In this document: piece by piece, positions 31,451 through 41,392 of the stretch
Layout: the number at the start of each line of letters is the position of its first letter
How positions within the stretch are numbered: position 1 is the first letter of the stretch
DNA from: Yersinia aldovae ATCC 35236
Lineage (GTDB): Bacteria > Pseudomonadota > Gammaproteobacteria > Enterobacterales > Enterobacteriaceae
Length of the DNA stretch: 64,000 bases
Direction of reading: 5' to 3'
Assembly (NCBI RefSeq): GCF_000173735.1
Contig: NZ_ACCB01000004.1
Span: 84,370 to 148,369, forward strand
The notes under the pieces: model-generated
Databases searched by the model: none
What the model saw: the letters and a program-made list of their open reading frames with translations, nothing else
Told to the model about the DNA's origin: nothing
Made by a program: the position numbers and the translations under genes

Positions 31451-31654
31451 ATGAGGATCTTCCAGCGTTACAATCCGGCGAAAGTGGCGATGTATGTTAA
31501 AACGCTTTTCCGTGGGCGGTTGTATATCAAGGACATGGGGGCTTTTGAGTTCGACCAAGGCAAGATTTTGATCCCGAAAATTAAGGATAAACGTCACTTT
31601 GTGGTCATGTCAGAGGTCAATCGGCAGGTAATGCGTTTGCAAGCTGAAATGTAA
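31451..31654 (+). CDS. ytfK: SpoT-interacting stringent-response factor YtfK
   Basis: Small cytoplasmic DUF1107 protein that in E. coli binds SpoT and tips it toward (p)ppGpp synthesis during phosphate or fatty-acid starvation. 67 aa (E. coli 68), nearly identical in [32 protein letters not shown] and [12 protein letters not shown]. Start chosen at 31451, preceded by GGAGG; the frame opens earlier (31403) but that part is not conserved. The accessory island begins after its terminator. Confidence 0.92.
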   Translation: MRIFQRYNPAKVAMYVKTLFRGRLYIKDMGAFEFDQGKILIPKIKDKRHFVVMSEVNRQVMRLQAEM

Positions 31655-31680
31655 AAAACTCACCCCGAACAAATTTAATT

Positions 31681-31711
31681 GCGGTCCCTATTTTGGGGCC
31701 GCTAATATTTT
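31681..31711 (+). terminator. Terminator hairpin after ytfK
   Basis: GCGGTCCC (31681-31688) pairs with GGGGCCGC (31695-31702), with one G-U pair, followed by TAATATTTT. Confidence 0.55.
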
Positions 31712-32128
31712 AAACGATCACTATGCCAGGGTGTCACCCCGCCGAAAATAAAACGACATGGCTGCTTACCTGTCAAGTTAACCTGTTTATGAATCTTCTT
31801 TTATAACGTGCTCTGTCGAGTAAATAGACGATAATTGGCGATGGTTTATAATTTTGTTTTTATTTTTAGTTGATTGCATATGTGTTTTTTATTCTATAAA
31901 AAATCTAACGTAACTCTATAGTTATGATGCTATCGTTTTATTTTTATTCAGGTTTTTTATTGTATAAAATCTTTAGACTTTTAAAAAACGCACTGCTATA
32001 GTCCGTCGTGAATCTTTATTTAGTTATTACAATACATACCATTAGTTATAATCTGTGTGATGTGTAATTATTGAAAAATATATGTTAATTAATTTGGTTT
32101 TCTAATTTACGAGAAAGATATAATCTCT
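31703..32128. other. AT-rich leader of accessory island
   Basis: About 420 bp with composition much lower in GC than the flanking backbone, full of T and A runs. No ORF of note. It holds a plausible promoter at 31974-32002 and leads into two small accessory genes. Confidence 0.6.
31974..32002 (+). promoter_or_regulatory. Candidate promoter of the microcin operon
   Basis: TAGACT (31974-31979) is 17 bp from an extended -10, TGC-TATAGT (31994-32002). It would give a leader of about 120 nt. No Fur box was found. Confidence 0.45.
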
Positions 32129-32317
32129 ATGACATATAATGTTAAAGCGGCCATTAATAATATAGTGAGTCTTTTCGCGACAATTCAGATTTCCTATCAT
32201 TCCTCTGTATCTATAATTGGGGATCATAACTTAGTTGATGTTATTCTGATTGTAATATCCTTTTTTGGTTTTAGATCTATCGTTGGCTTTTTCCTTAATA
32301 TGAAGAAATGGAAATAA
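32129..32317 (+). CDS. Small membrane protein, candidate microcin immunity protein
   Basis: 62 aa, no recognised family. Two hydrophobic stretches: about residues 8-22 (INNIVSLFATIQI) and 36-56 (VDVILIVISFFGF then SIVGFFL), ending in a basic tail NMKKWK, compatible with a small inner-membrane protein. It sits 33 bp upstream of the bacteriocin-like gene, the same order and strand as the immunity gene cvi before cvaC in the microcin V operon. The ribosome-binding site (GAGAAAGA, about 10 nt upstream) is weak. Function is inferred from context only. Codon use is AT-rich, unlike neighbouring genes. Confidence 0.6.
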   Translation: MTYNVKAAINNIVSLFATIQISYHSSVSIIGDHNLVDVILIVISFFGFRSIVGFFLNMKKWK

Positions 32318-32350
32318 AATATATTAATTACTTATTTATGGAGGATATAT

Positions 32351-32638
32351 ATGGAAGCGCTTAATTCAGTACAGGCTAATTTGGTGGCGGGGGGGGATGG
32401 TGCTCCCGCTACATTGCCTAATGCAGTAGGCACCGCCGCTATTGTGGGGGCGATTATGGGCATTCCCGCCGGGCCTATCGGTGTGATGGGCGGGGCTTTA
32501 GGTATGGGGATTGGCACCGCTATTGGTGCAACAGCATCGGTGGGTATCGCACCCGCAGGGGATGGGCTTCCTATGGGGATGGACCCCCGATGTGCTGACC
32601 GAGAATTTATTATGAATAACCATATGCTGTGCAATTAA
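32351..32638 (+). CDS. Class II microcin-like bacteriocin precursor with double-glycine leader
   Basis: 95 aa. The first 15 residues, MEALNSVQANLVAGG, match a double-glycine leader: same length as the microcin V leader, Leu at -12, Val at -4, Gly-Gly at -2/-1. The predicted mature peptide (80 aa) has a long Gly/Ala/Ile-rich hydrophobic stretch (about residues 26-68) with repeated GxxxG-type spacing (VGAIMGIPAGPIG, GGALGMGIG) and a polar tail with only two Cys, C81 and C94, near the C-terminus, as in microcin V. GGAGG lies six bases before the ATG. No exporter or peptidase is encoded in the window. Novelty not tested. Confidence 0.75.
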   Translation: MEALNSVQANLVAGGDGAPATLPNAVGTAAIVGAIMGIPAGPIGVMGGALGMGIGTAIGATASVGIAPAGDGLPMGMDPRCADREFIMNNHMLCN

Positions 32639-32671
32639 ATATCATTATTACGTCGGCAGGCGTTATGCGGA

Positions 32672-32707
32672 GAAAAACAGCGGCCCACCAGAAAAAGGGT
32701 GGGCCGC
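32672..32707 (-). terminator. Terminator of ytfL, also shielding the island
   Basis: GCGGCCCACC (32680-32689) pairs perfectly with GGTGGGCCGC (32698-32707). The A run at 32672-32677 gives a U tract on the minus strand, so it ends ytfL transcription; on the plus strand there is a hairpin but no U tract. Confidence 0.8.
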
Positions 32708-32741
32708 CAATGAGTTATATCATTACTGGTTCAAACCATCA

Positions 32742-34073
32742 CTATGCATCACTGCTTTCATATGGCGCTTTTGGCAGAATCGGGGCAGGCAGGTCACTGA
32801 GTTTGGTTACCAGTAGCTGGTCTATCTTGTAGCTGTCGATATCCACGACTTCAAACTTGTAACCGGCATATTTAACGAAATCAGTCCGCTTCGGAATTTT
32901 ACGCAGCATATACATCATAAAACCACCGATGGTTTCATAATTGCCTGACTGTGGGAACTCGTCGATATGCAACACGCGCATGACATCTTCAATCGGCGTG
33001 CCACCCTCAATCAGCCATGAGCTTTCATCGCGGGCGACAATTTGCTCTTCCTGCCCTTGACCGACCAAATCCCCCATCAGGGTGGTCATTACGTCATTCA
33101 GGGTGATTATACCAACCACTAAAGCATATTCGTTGAGGATAACAGCAAAGTCCTCACCGGCGGTTTTAAAGCTTTCCAGCGCCTCAGAGAGGGTTAGGGT
33201 ATCTGGCACAATCAGGGCCGAGCGAATTTGCACACCGCTGCTCAAGACCAGGCTTTGATTACCGAGCACCCGGTTAAGCAAGTCCTTAGAGTCAACATAA
33301 CCCACCACTTGATCGATATGGCCATCGCATACCAGGAATTTCGAATGTGGGTGGGTCGAAATCTTCTCTTTAATACTGTCTTCACTTTCCCGCAAATCGA
33401 AATAGATTACGCTTTCACGCGAGGTCATTGAGGAAGGAACGGTGCGTGACTCCAGTTCGAACACATTTTCAATCAATTCATGCTCTTGCTTACGAAGTAC
33501 CCCAGCCAAGGCACCGGCTTCTACCACGGCATAGATATCATCTGAGGTGATGTCATCATTACGCACCATTGGTAGTTTAAATAAGCGGAAGATCAGATTT
33601 GCCATTCCATTGAAGAACCAAACTAACGGGCGGCAAATCATCAGGCAGAAGCGCATCGGGTTGACGATCCGCACGGCAACCGCCTCAGGTGAAATCATAC
33701 CGATGCGTTTCGGGGTTAAGTCAGCAAACAAAATAAATAAGCTGGTCACCAACACGAACGAACAGATGAAACTCACTTGATCGGCAAGTTCCGGTGACAT
33801 AACACGTTCAAAAACCAATTTGAACGAAGGAGAGAAGGCGGCATCACCGACAATACCCCCCAATATGGCAACAGCATTCAGGCCAATTTGTACCACGGTG
33901 AAGAATATTCCAGGGGTCTCTTGCAGCTTAAGAACCCGTAAGGCGTTGATATCGCCATCATCTGCCAAAATTTTTAGTTTAATTTTACGCGAAGCTGCCA
34001 ATGAAATCTCTGATAACGAGAAGAAAGCGCTTACCGCGATTAAAAAAAGAATCAGTAAAATACTGTTTAACAT
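32742..34073 (-). CDS. ytfL: CNNM/CorC-family membrane protein YtfL (PaeA)
   Basis: Inner-membrane protein with an N-terminal CNNM (DUF21) domain of about four transmembrane helices (residues 1-190), two CBS domains (about 205-330) and a C-terminal CorC_HlyC domain. In Salmonella and E. coli it protects against cadaverine and putrescine in stationary phase, probably as an exporter. 443 aa (E. coli 447). Start at 34073 gives the conserved MLNSILLILFLIAVSAFFS; 26 codons upstream in frame are not conserved. It ends beside the microcin island. Confidence 0.93.
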   Translation of the reverse strand: MLNSILLILFLIAVSAFFSLSEISLAASRKIKLKILADDGDINALRVLKLQETPGIFFTVVQIGLNAVAILGGIVGDAAFSPSFKLVFERVMSPELADQVSFICSFVLVTSLFILFADLTPKRIGMISPEAVAVRIVNPMRFCLMICRPLVWFFNGMANLIFRLFKLPMVRNDDITSDDIYAVVEAGALAGVLRKQEHELIENVFELESRTVPSSMTSRESVIYFDLRESEDSIKEKISTHPHSKFLVCDGHIDQVVGYVDSKDLLNRVLGNQSLVLSSGVQIRSALIVPDTLTLSEALESFKTAGEDFAVILNEYALVVGIITLNDVMTTLMGDLVGQGQEEQIVARDESSWLIEGGTPIEDVMRVLHIDEFPQSGNYETIGGFMMYMLRKIPKRTDFVKYAGYKFEVVDIDSYKIDQLLVTKLSDLPAPILPKAPYESSDA

Positions 34074-34198
34074 AATCTGTCCGTGTCGTACCGACGACAG
34101 TGTCGGCGATCGTAAGGAAGGGCCATACTGTTTTTTAAATCTAGAATTCAAGAGAACGGCAGAAAGCCGTTTTCGAGCTGAGTGAACAGCCTGGATAG

Positions 34199-34330
34199 TA
34201 TAACCTGTCTTACTTTAAGTTGCAGCGGTGTTAGTTACGTTGGTTGCTCTGCCCATCCACGCGCCTCTCCTTGGCCGCTGCCTACCCGTTACTCTAGCCA
34301 ATCGGGGTACGCAGCAGCGATGCACGCGCC
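34199..34330. repeat. Diverged ERIC-like element
   Basis: TATAACCTGTCTTACTTTAAG, GTTGCAGCGGTGTTAG and CCAATCGGGGTACGCAGCAG resemble the ends of the ERIC copies at 15609 and 556, but the central palindrome is largely lost. It lies between the ytfL start and the msrA 3' end. Confidence 0.4.
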
Positions 34331-34337
34331 GCAAGTG

Positions 34338-34979
34338 TTACAAATTCGGCGGCATACAAACACCGATTCCACCTAAGCCACAATATCCATACGGGTTTTT
34401 ATACAGATATTGCTGATGGTCATCTTCGGCATAGTAGAACGGCAGGGCTACAGCAATCTCACTGGTAATCACCCGCGGATCCCCCGCCTGTTCCATTGCC
34501 TGCTGGAACACATGCTTGCTCTCTGTGGCTTGCGCTTCCTGTTCTGGCGTTAAAACATAAATGGCTGAACGATATTGTGTGCCAACATCACCCCCCTGAC
34601 GCATCCCTTGCGCGGGATCGTGATTTTCCCAGAAAACCTGCAATAGTTGCTTATAACCGATGATGGTCGGATCAAAAACCACGCGTACCGCCTCGGTGTG
34701 CCCGGTACGGCCACTACAGACTTCATGGTAGGTTGGGTTCGGTGTGTAACCGCCACAGTAGCCTGCGGCGGTGCTGTAGACGCCTGAGAGTTGCCAGAAT
34801 AAGCGCTCGACACCCCAGAAGCAGCCCATTGCGACGATAGCCACTTCCATTCCTTCAGGGATATGGGTCATGGAATGACCATTCACCACATGGAGATTTG
34901 CCACTGGCATCGGGGTCACTCGCCCCGCTAAGGCATTAGCCGCATCAATGACGGCATTTTTGTCATAATTTTGCACCAA
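34338..34979 (-). CDS. msrA: Peptide methionine sulfoxide reductase A
   Basis: Reduces methionine-S-sulfoxide in proteins and free methionine. 213 aa (E. coli 212). The catalytic motif [11 protein letters not shown] (Cys near residue 52) is present, and resolving Cys residues lie in YCGGYT and the C-terminal GYCGLGG. It is divergent from tamA, as in E. coli. Confidence 0.97.
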   Translation of the reverse strand: MVQNYDKNAVIDAANALAGRVTPMPVANLHVVNGHSMTHIPEGMEVAIVAMGCFWGVERLFWQLSGVYSTAAGYCGGYTPNPTYHEVCSGRTGHTEAVRVVFDPTIIGYKQLLQVFWENHDPAQGMRQGGDVGTQYRSAIYVLTPEQEAQATESKHVFQQAMEQAGDPRVITSEIAVALPFYYAEDDHQQYLYKNPYGYCGLGGIGVCMPPNL

Positions 34980-34993
34980 AATATTCTCCGATG

Positions 34994-35044
34994 TTTACAG
35001 TGGATATGCTATTTACAGTAAATCGATAACAGGATGTTTACAGT
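34994..35044. repeat. Three copies of TTTACAGT upstream of msrA
   Basis: TTTACAGT occurs at 34994-35001, 35012-35019 and 35037-35044; the first and last belong to a longer GATGTTTACAGTG repeat. They lie within 65 bp of the msrA start codon on its upstream side. No known operator matches; function unknown. Confidence 0.4.
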
Positions 35045-35257
35045 GAATCATCATAGACAGTTGTATCTGATTGCGAGTTTGCACACAATAAGACGTATTC
35101 TGCGTTAATGTAGCGGCTTAACGCGAAATTTTAGGATTAACAGGCTGAAATCGGCCGTTGAACACGGGATGACAGTTGATAGAAAATTGTGTGAATGATG
35201 CCACTTTTCTTCTACTCACCGTTTGAGTGTTTTTACAGGAACGTAGACCTAATAGAT

Positions 35258-35325
35258 TCCAAGGGGCAGAAGGCGGCAAGCGCGAGCAGCCAACACATCT
35301 GCAACTTGAAAGATGGCAGGGATAA
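35258..35325. repeat. ERIC fragment upstream of tamA
   Basis: CAGAAGGCGGCAAGCGCGAG followed by CAGCCAACACATCTGCAACTTG corresponds to the two outer arms of an ERIC joined without the core. The rest of the 34980-35343 spacer shows no gene. Confidence 0.4.
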
Positions 35326-35343
35326 AATTAATTAGGAGTACGC

Positions 35344-37080
35344 GTGCCACGATACCCTATTCTGTGTTTTTTGTGTGTATTGCTCGCCACGCCTATCGCC
35401 TTTGCTGCCAATATCCGGTTGCAGGTTGAAGGTCTTAGCGGGGATTTAGAGAGAAACGTCAGGGCGCGTTTATCAACAATAGGTACTGATGAAATTACGG
35501 CTGATGGCCGTTTTCGTTCAAGGGTCGATGAAGCTATCCGCCAAGGGCTGCGTGCTTTAGGGTATTACGACCCAACCATTACCTTTGATTTGCAGGAACG
35601 CCCAGCGCCGGCCCGTTCGGTGCTTATTGCTAATGTTGTTCCCGGTGAACCAGTATTGATTGCGGGTGTGGATATCGTTCTGCAAGGCGGGGCGAAGACC
35701 GATCCTGACTATCTGGCGCTGGTACGCCGCGATACCCCTAAGATTGGCTCTATCCTCAATCACGGCGATTTTGATGATTTTACCAGTTCCCTGACTAACC
35801 TGGCGCTGCGCCGTGGCTACTTCGACGCCAATATGATTAAAAGTCAGTTAGGTGTCGCCGCAGAGCTGCGTAAGGCTTTCTGGGATATCGATTTTGACAG
35901 TGGTGAGCGTTACCGTTTCGGCAAAGTGAATTTCCAAGGCTCGCAGATCCGTGAGGATTTCCTGCAAAATTTAGTGCCATTTCATGAAGGCGAGTTGTAT
36001 ACCTCCGATGAATTGGCTGAGTTGAACCGCCGGCTGTCTGCCACCAACTGGTTTAACTCTGTGGTGGTTTCGCCCGATTTTCGCGATGCCAAAAAGACTA
36101 AAATGCTGCCACTCGATGCGGTCGTCACCCCGCGCACAGAAAATACAGTCGAACTGGGGGGCGGCTATGCTACTGATGTCGGGCCACGGCTAACTGCCAG
36201 TTGGCGTAAACCCTGGATGAACTCCTACGGGCACAGCCTGACCACCAGTACCACTCTTTCAGCCCCCGAGCAGACGCTGGATTTCAGCTACCGTATACCT
36301 TTGCTGAAAAATCCGTTGGAACAATATTATCTGTTACAGGGCGGGTTTAAACGTACTGACCTGAATGACACTAAATCTGATACCACCACCTTGAACGTAG
36401 CCCGGTTCTGGGATCTCTCCAGTGGCTGGAAGCGCTCGGTTAACCTGCGCTGGAGCCTTGATCACTTTACCCAAGGCAGTATCACCGACACCACCATGTT
36501 GCTGTATCCGGGGGTGAATATTAGCCGAACCCGTCAGCGTGGTGGCGCAATGCCGGTTTGGGGTGATAGCCAAAACTATTCCATTGATTGGTCTGATACC
36601 ACATGGGGATCTGATGTGGATTTCGGAATATTCCAGGCGCAAAACGTGTGGATACGGACTCTTGGTGAGAAAAATCGTTTTGTGGTACGCGGCAATCTCG
36701 GCTGGATAGAAACCAATGATTTTAACCGGGTACCGCCATCACTACGCTTCTTTGCCGGTGGTGACCGCAGTATTCGCGGTTATAAATTTCGTGATATCTC
36801 GCCACGCGATAGCGAGGGCAAACTTACCGGTGCTTCCAAGCTGGCAACCGGTACGTTGGAATATCAATATAACGTCACGGGCCGCTGGTGGGGGGCGGTA
36901 TTTATCGATTCGGGCGAAGCGGTTAATGATATTCGCAAGAGTGATTTCAAAACCGGTGCCGGGGTTGGCGTTCGTTGGTCCTCTCCTGTCGGCCCGATCA
37001 AGCTGGATATCGCCAAACCCATTGGTGATAACGAAGCGCATGGCGTGCAATTTTACATCGGTTTGGGGCCTGAACTATGA
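35344..37080 (+). CDS. tamA: Translocation and assembly module outer-membrane protein TamA
   Basis: Omp85-family outer-membrane protein that with TamB promotes insertion of autotransporters and other outer-membrane proteins and contributes to phospholipid transport. 578 aa (E. coli 577). Signal peptide ending AFA-ANIRLQ, three POTRA domains (about 22-265), then a 16-strand beta-barrel; the loop-6 motif RSIRGYKF lies near residue 478. Starts with GTG at 35344, with AGGAG five bases upstream. It overlaps tamB by four bases. Confidence 0.96.
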   Translation: MPRYPILCFLCVLLATPIAFAANIRLQVEGLSGDLERNVRARLSTIGTDEITADGRFRSRVDEAIRQGLRALGYYDPTITFDLQERPAPARSVLIANVVPGEPVLIAGVDIVLQGGAKTDPDYLALVRRDTPKIGSILNHGDFDDFTSSLTNLALRRGYFDANMIKSQLGVAAELRKAFWDIDFDSGERYRFGKVNFQGSQIREDFLQNLVPFHEGELYTSDELAELNRRLSATNWFNSVVVSPDFRDAKKTKMLPLDAVVTPRTENTVELGGGYATDVGPRLTASWRKPWMNSYGHSLTTSTTLSAPEQTLDFSYRIPLLKNPLEQYYLLQGGFKRTDLNDTKSDTTTLNVARFWDLSSGWKRSVNLRWSLDHFTQGSITDTTMLLYPGVNISRTRQRGGAMPVWGDSQNYSIDWSDTTWGSDVDFGIFQAQNVWIRTLGEKNRFVVRGNLGWIETNDFNRVPPSLRFFAGGDRSIRGYKFRDISPRDSEGKLTGASKLATGTLEYQYNVTGRWWGAVFIDSGEAVNDIRKSDFKTGAGVGVRWSSPVGPIKLDIAKPIGDNEAHGVQFYIGLGPEL

Positions 37081-40000
37081 CGTCGGTAAAGAGACTGAGG
37101 TGGGTCAAGAGGCTCAGTATCGCCTTTCTGCTCATTATCCTGCTGCTGGTCGGCGCTATGGCGAGCCTGGTTGGAACCACCAGTGGTTTGCATTTTCTGA
37201 TCAACAGTGCCGCCCGTTGGGTGCCCGGCCTGGATATTGCGAGTGTTAGCGGCGGTTGGCGTGATCTCACGTTAAAGGGCATTCAGTATCAAATGCCGGG
37301 CGTCACCGTCAAAGCGGGTCAGTTTCATCTGTCGTTGCAACTCTCTTGCCTGAAACGCAGCGAGTTGTGTGTTAATGCGCTGACCGCGCAAGATGTTGAT
37401 GTGGTGGTGGATACCAAATCCCTGCCGCCAGCGGCAGAAACCCCAGCCAGCACGGAGCCAATGGGGGAGCTAAGTACTCCGTATCCTATTACTTTGCGTT
37501 TGCTGTCGCTGAATAATGTCAAAGTCACCATTGATGACACGGCTATCTCGTTGGATGAATTGCGTACCGGCGCACACTGGCAGCAGCGGGCGCTAGCGCT
37601 AATGCCGACCAAAATCAGTGGCTTACTGATAGCATTACCTAAAACGGTTCCTGCTATCATTCCTGATGCGGCCAAGCCGGTAGTCGAAACAGCAATCGCA
37701 GCTAAAGAAGCGGTGGAACAACAGGCTATTGCACCGGCAGAAGCGGAACCCCCGCTGGGCGAAACCTTAAAAGCGCTGTTTGCCAAACCACTGCTGCCTG
37801 AGTTACCCGACTTCCGCTTACCGTTGGATTTACAGATTAAATCGATCACCGGGCAGCAACTCCGGCTGACCGGCGATACAGATGTCCTTATTAACAGCCT
37901 GTTACTGCAAGCCAGCACCCAAGAAAACCACATAAAATTGGATGCGCTGGAGATTAAATCGCCGCAGGGCGGGCTATCAGCGCATGGTGAGGCGACGCTG
38001 GCCGATAAGTGGCCGCTGGATATAGTGATTAATAGCGCGCTAAACATCGAGCCACTGAAAGGCGAAAAGATCAAACTGACGGTCGGTGGTGATCTGCGGG
38101 ATCAACTCACGGTTGCGCTAAATCTATCCGGGCCAGTCAGCGCCCAACTGGATGCGCAAACCTCGCTGGCGCAAGCGGGGTTGCCACTGGCTTTAACCTT
38201 GCAAAGTAAGCAATTACGCTGGCCGCTCGCCGGTGAGCCGCAATATCAAATCAATCATCTCAGAATGCGTCTCAACGGGCAGGCGACAGATTACGCACTC
38301 TCAATCCGTTCTGATTTCAACGGCACAGATTTGCCACCCGCACTGTTCACATTGGATGGTAAAGGCAATGTTGAGCAATTTAGTCTGACACGTTTACGAC
38401 TGGCAGCGCTGCAAGGCAATACTGATTTGACCGGTGTGGTGGATTGGCGCAAAGCGGTCAGTTGGAACTCGGTATTAACCTTATCGGGTATTAACACCAC
38501 CAAACAGTGGCCGGACTGGCCGGCTAAACTGGATGGCAAGATTGTCACCCGCGGCAGTCTCCACGGTGGCAGTTGGCAATTACAGGTGCCAGAGTTGACG
38601 CTGGACGGCAATGTAAAACAGAACCGTGTGACGGCGCGTGGCTCATTGACGGGGAACGCTGCTGGTCAATGGCATATTCCTGGCATCAATCTGGCATTGG
38701 GCCGCAACCGGCTGGATGTGAAAGGTGATCTTAACGACCACTGGCAGTTAGATGCCAATATTGATGCGCCTCAGCTTGATGGCGCGCTGCCAGGGTTAGG
38801 TGGTGTGGTGAAAGGGGCACTGAAATTACGCGGTAACCTCAAAGCACCGCAACTGTTGGCTGACTTGACGGCTAATCGCCTGCAATGGCAAGAATTGACC
38901 ATTAATCGCATTAAGGTCGATGGCGATGTTCGTTCAACTGATCAAATTCAGGGGCAGTTAGCCGTTCGGGTCGAGCAACTCAAACAAGCAGACTTGGTCG
39001 TCAGTTTGCTGACACTGGATGCCCGCGGCAGTGAAAAACAGCATCAATTACGGCTAAATATGCAGGGCGAACCGCTTTCTGGCCAGCTGGCATTGGATGG
39101 CAGTTTTGACCGGCAGCAACAGCGCTGGCGCGGTAATCTGAATAATACACGTTTCGACACGCCGGTCGGTGAATGGCGCTTAAGCCGTGCCATCGCACTG
39201 GATTATCAGGACGCGGCACAGCGGATAACCATTGGCCCACATTGCTGGCTCAACCCAAATGCCGAGCTTTGTGTACCACGAGCAATCGAAGCTGGCCCGA
39301 GTGGGCAGGCGAGTGTGGTGCTCAATCGTTTTGATTTAGCGATGATCAAACCGTTCCTTGGCCCGGATACCACACTGAGCGGTGTCTTCACCGGGCGGGC
39401 GGATGTCAGTTGGAAGGCCGGCGGCAGCTTACCGGATGCGCGGGTATCACTCAGTGGTAACGGCGTCAAAGTGCAGCAAGTGGTGCAGGGGAATACGCTG
39501 CCAATCGCCTTTGAAACACTGAACCTGAACGGTGGTTTGGTTAACGGGCAGGTGCGTGCGGATTGGCTGGTTAAACTGGTCAATAATGGGCAGTTCTCCG
39601 GCCAGGTGCAGGTGGCTGATCCTGAAGGGCGGCGTAATTTGTCCGGTAATATTGCTATTAGTAATATCTCGCTGGCAATGATTAACCCGATTCTCAGTGA
39701 TGGCGAAAAAGCGGCCGGAAGCCTAAATGCCAATTTGCGTTTAGGCGGCAATGCGAAAAACCCATTGGTCTTTGGTCGTCTGGCGCTGGATAACGTTGAT
39801 CTTGATGGCAGTTGGATGCCATTCAATATCACCGAAGGGCGTCTGGTGATGAATTTTGATGGCATGACCTCAACTCTGGATGGTTTGATCCGCACTTCTC
39901 AAGGGCAACTTAACCTAGCCGGTGATGCCGATTGGCGTGATATCAATGCATGGCGTGCCAGGATCGCCGCCAAAGGCAACAAGTTACGGGTTACGGTGCC

Positions 40001-40907
40001 GCCAATGGTGCGCATCGATGTTTCACCGGACATTGTTTTTGAAGCGACACCGCAGCTATTTACCCTTAACGGTTCTGTGGATATCCCGTGGGCGCGGATC
40101 ACCGTGCAGGAAGTGCCGGAAAGCGCAGTGGGTGTCTCACCGCATGAAGTGATGCTGAATAACGATCTGAAACCGATCAACCCTAGTTCTACTAGTATTC
40201 CAATTAATAGTAACTTGGTTATTCATGTCGGTAATGATGTGCGTCTGAATGCCTTTGGCCTGAAAGCCCGCCTGCAAGGTGATTTGAAAATGGTGCAGGA
40301 TCAGCGCGGATTGGGGTTGAATGGGCAGATTAATATCCCATCCGGTAGCTTCCGTGCCTATGGTCAGGACTTGATCGTTAACAAAGGGATACTGCTGTTC
40401 TCCGGCCCTCCGGATCAACCACTGCTGAATATTGAAGCAATTCGTAACCCAGATGCCACCGCTAACGGCGTGACTGCTGGGGTGCGCGTTACCGGTATGG
40501 CGGATGCACCGCGGCTGGAGATATTCTCGGATCCGGCCATGTCACAACAAGAGGCGCTATCTTACTTGCTGCGTGGGCAGGGGCTGGGTAATTCAGGTAC
40601 GGACAGCGGTATGATGACGTCAATGCTGGTGGGTATGGGCGTTGCGCAAAGTGGCAAACTGGTGGGTAAAATTGGTGAAGCCTTTGGTGTCAGTAATCTG
40701 GCGCTGGATACACAAGGTGTCGGTGATAGCTCACAAGTGGTCGTGAGCGGCTATGTCACTAAAGACCTGCAAGTAAAATACGGTGTGGGTATATTTGACT
40801 CATTGGCGACGTTAACATTACGTTATCGGTTGATGCCAAGGTTGTATCTGGAAGCAGTGTCTGGTATTGATCAGGCATTAGATGTGCTTTATCAGTTTGA
40901 GTTCTAA
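37077..40907 (+). CDS. tamB: Translocation and assembly module inner-membrane protein TamB
   Basis: AsmA-like protein anchored by an N-terminal transmembrane helix (about residues 14-34) and spanning the periplasm as a long beta-taco groove that likely carries phospholipids; its C-terminal DUF490/TamB domain (about 930-1276) meets TamA. 1276 aa (E. coli 1259). An Ala/Pro/Glu-rich stretch occurs near residues 190-225. The start overlaps the tamA stop as ATGA, indicating coupled translation. Confidence 0.96.
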   Translation: MTSVKRLRWVKRLSIAFLLIILLLVGAMASLVGTTSGLHFLINSAARWVPGLDIASVSGGWRDLTLKGIQYQMPGVTVKAGQFHLSLQLSCLKRSELCVNALTAQDVDVVVDTKSLPPAAETPASTEPMGELSTPYPITLRLLSLNNVKVTIDDTAISLDELRTGAHWQQRALALMPTKISGLLIALPKTVPAIIPDAAKPVVETAIAAKEAVEQQAIAPAEAEPPLGETLKALFAKPLLPELPDFRLPLDLQIKSITGQQLRLTGDTDVLINSLLLQASTQENHIKLDALEIKSPQGGLSAHGEATLADKWPLDIVINSALNIEPLKGEKIKLTVGGDLRDQLTVALNLSGPVSAQLDAQTSLAQAGLPLALTLQSKQLRWPLAGEPQYQINHLRMRLNGQATDYALSIRSDFNGTDLPPALFTLDGKGNVEQFSLTRLRLAALQGNTDLTGVVDWRKAVSWNSVLTLSGINTTKQWPDWPAKLDGKIVTRGSLHGGSWQLQVPELTLDGNVKQNRVTARGSLTGNAAGQWHIPGINLALGRNRLDVKGDLNDHWQLDANIDAPQLDGALPGLGGVVKGALKLRGNLKAPQLLADLTANRLQWQELTINRIKVDGDVRSTDQIQGQLAVRVEQLKQADLVVSLLTLDARGSEKQHQLRLNMQGEPLSGQLALDGSFDRQQQRWRGNLNNTRFDTPVGEWRLSRAIALDYQDAAQRITIGPHCWLNPNAELCVPRAIEAGPSGQASVVLNRFDLAMIKPFLGPDTTLSGVFTGRADVSWKAGGSLPDARVSLSGNGVKVQQVVQGNTLPIAFETLNLNGGLVNGQVRADWLVKLVNNGQFSGQVQVADPEGRRNLSGNIAISNISLAMINPILSDGEKAAGSLNANLRLGGNAKNPLVFGRLALDNVDLDGSWMPFNITEGRLVMNFDGMTSTLDGLIRTSQGQLNLAGDADWRDINAWRARIAAKGNKLRVTVPPMVRIDVSPDIVFEATPQLFTLNGSVDIPWARITVQEVPESAVGVSPHEVMLNNDLKPINPSSTSIPINSNLVIHVGNDVRLNAFGLKARLQGDLKMVQDQRGLGLNGQINIPSGSFRAYGQDLIVNKGILLFSGPPDQPLLNIEAIRNPDATANGVTAGVRVTGMADAPRLEIFSDPAMSQQEALSYLLRGQGLGNSGTDSGMMTSMLVGMGVAQSGKLVGKIGEAFGVSNLALDTQGVGDSSQVVVSGYVTKDLQVKYGVGIFDSLATLTLRYRLMPRLYLEAVSGIDQALDVLYQFEF

Positions 40908-40909
40908 CA

Positions 40910-41266
40910 ATGCGAATTATTGTCTACGGTAGTTTACGGCGCAAGCAAGGTAACAGTCATTGGATGACAGACGCCCAGTTGCTGGGCGAGCATGACCTGG
41001 AAGGTTACGAGATGTACAACTTAGGCCATTATCCGGCGGTTATCCCCGGAGACGGCACTGTGCATTGTGAAGTTTATCGAATTAACTCGTCCATTATGAA
41101 TGAGTTAGATGAGCTAAAAAGTAACACTAAGGATTATCGGCGTGAGTTGATCCCAACACCTTATGGCAGTGCGTGGATCTATCTTTATCGTCTGCCGATT
41201 GAGGGATTACCCCGTATTCGCAGTGGCGACTGGCTAAAACGCCATGAAGAAAGCGATAAGTCGTAA
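40910..41266 (+). CDS. ytfP: Gamma-glutamylcyclotransferase-like protein YtfP
   Basis: GGCT/AIG2-like fold, function not established in E. coli. 118 aa (E. coli 113). The family motif YGSLRRKQGN is at residues 5-14; the position of the catalytic Glu in related cyclotransferases corresponds to the region of MNELDELKSN. It starts two bases after tamB and closes the tamA-tamB-ytfP operon. Confidence 0.92.
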   Translation: MRIIVYGSLRRKQGNSHWMTDAQLLGEHDLEGYEMYNLGHYPAVIPGDGTVHCEVYRINSSIMNELDELKSNTKDYRRELIPTPYGSAWIYLYRLPIEGLPRIRSGDWLKRHEESDKS

Positions 41267-41304
41267 GATTCAGGGGTAAGACGCATACATAACGCACTGA
41301 TAAA

Positions 41305-41340
41305 TAAAAACACCGCTCAGTGGGCGGTGTTTTTTGCTTT
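41305..41340 (+). terminator. Intrinsic terminator after ytfP
   Basis: AACACCGC (41309-41316) pairs with GCGGTGTT (41324-41331), followed by TTTTT. The preceding A run makes it usable for ppa from the other side. Confidence 0.85.
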
Positions 41341-41392
41341 TTATTCTCTCAGCACCGTCAGGCACTGCTTTTGACATGCAAAACGCGGAAAA

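Noticed and set aside
32119..32124. TATAAT just before the 62-aa gene as its promoter
   Set aside because: It is only five bases from the start codon, leaving no leader or ribosome-binding site.
34228..34416. Small plus-strand ORFs between ytfL and msrA
   Set aside because: They lie in an ERIC-like repeat and the msrA antisense strand.
36716..37249. 177-aa plus-strand ORF across the tamA-tamB joint
   Set aside because: It overlaps both conserved genes in another frame and shows no domain.
37325..38074. 249-aa minus-strand ORF opposite tamB
   Set aside because: Low-complexity Ser/Ala-rich antisense frame of a long GC-balanced gene; no start signal or family.
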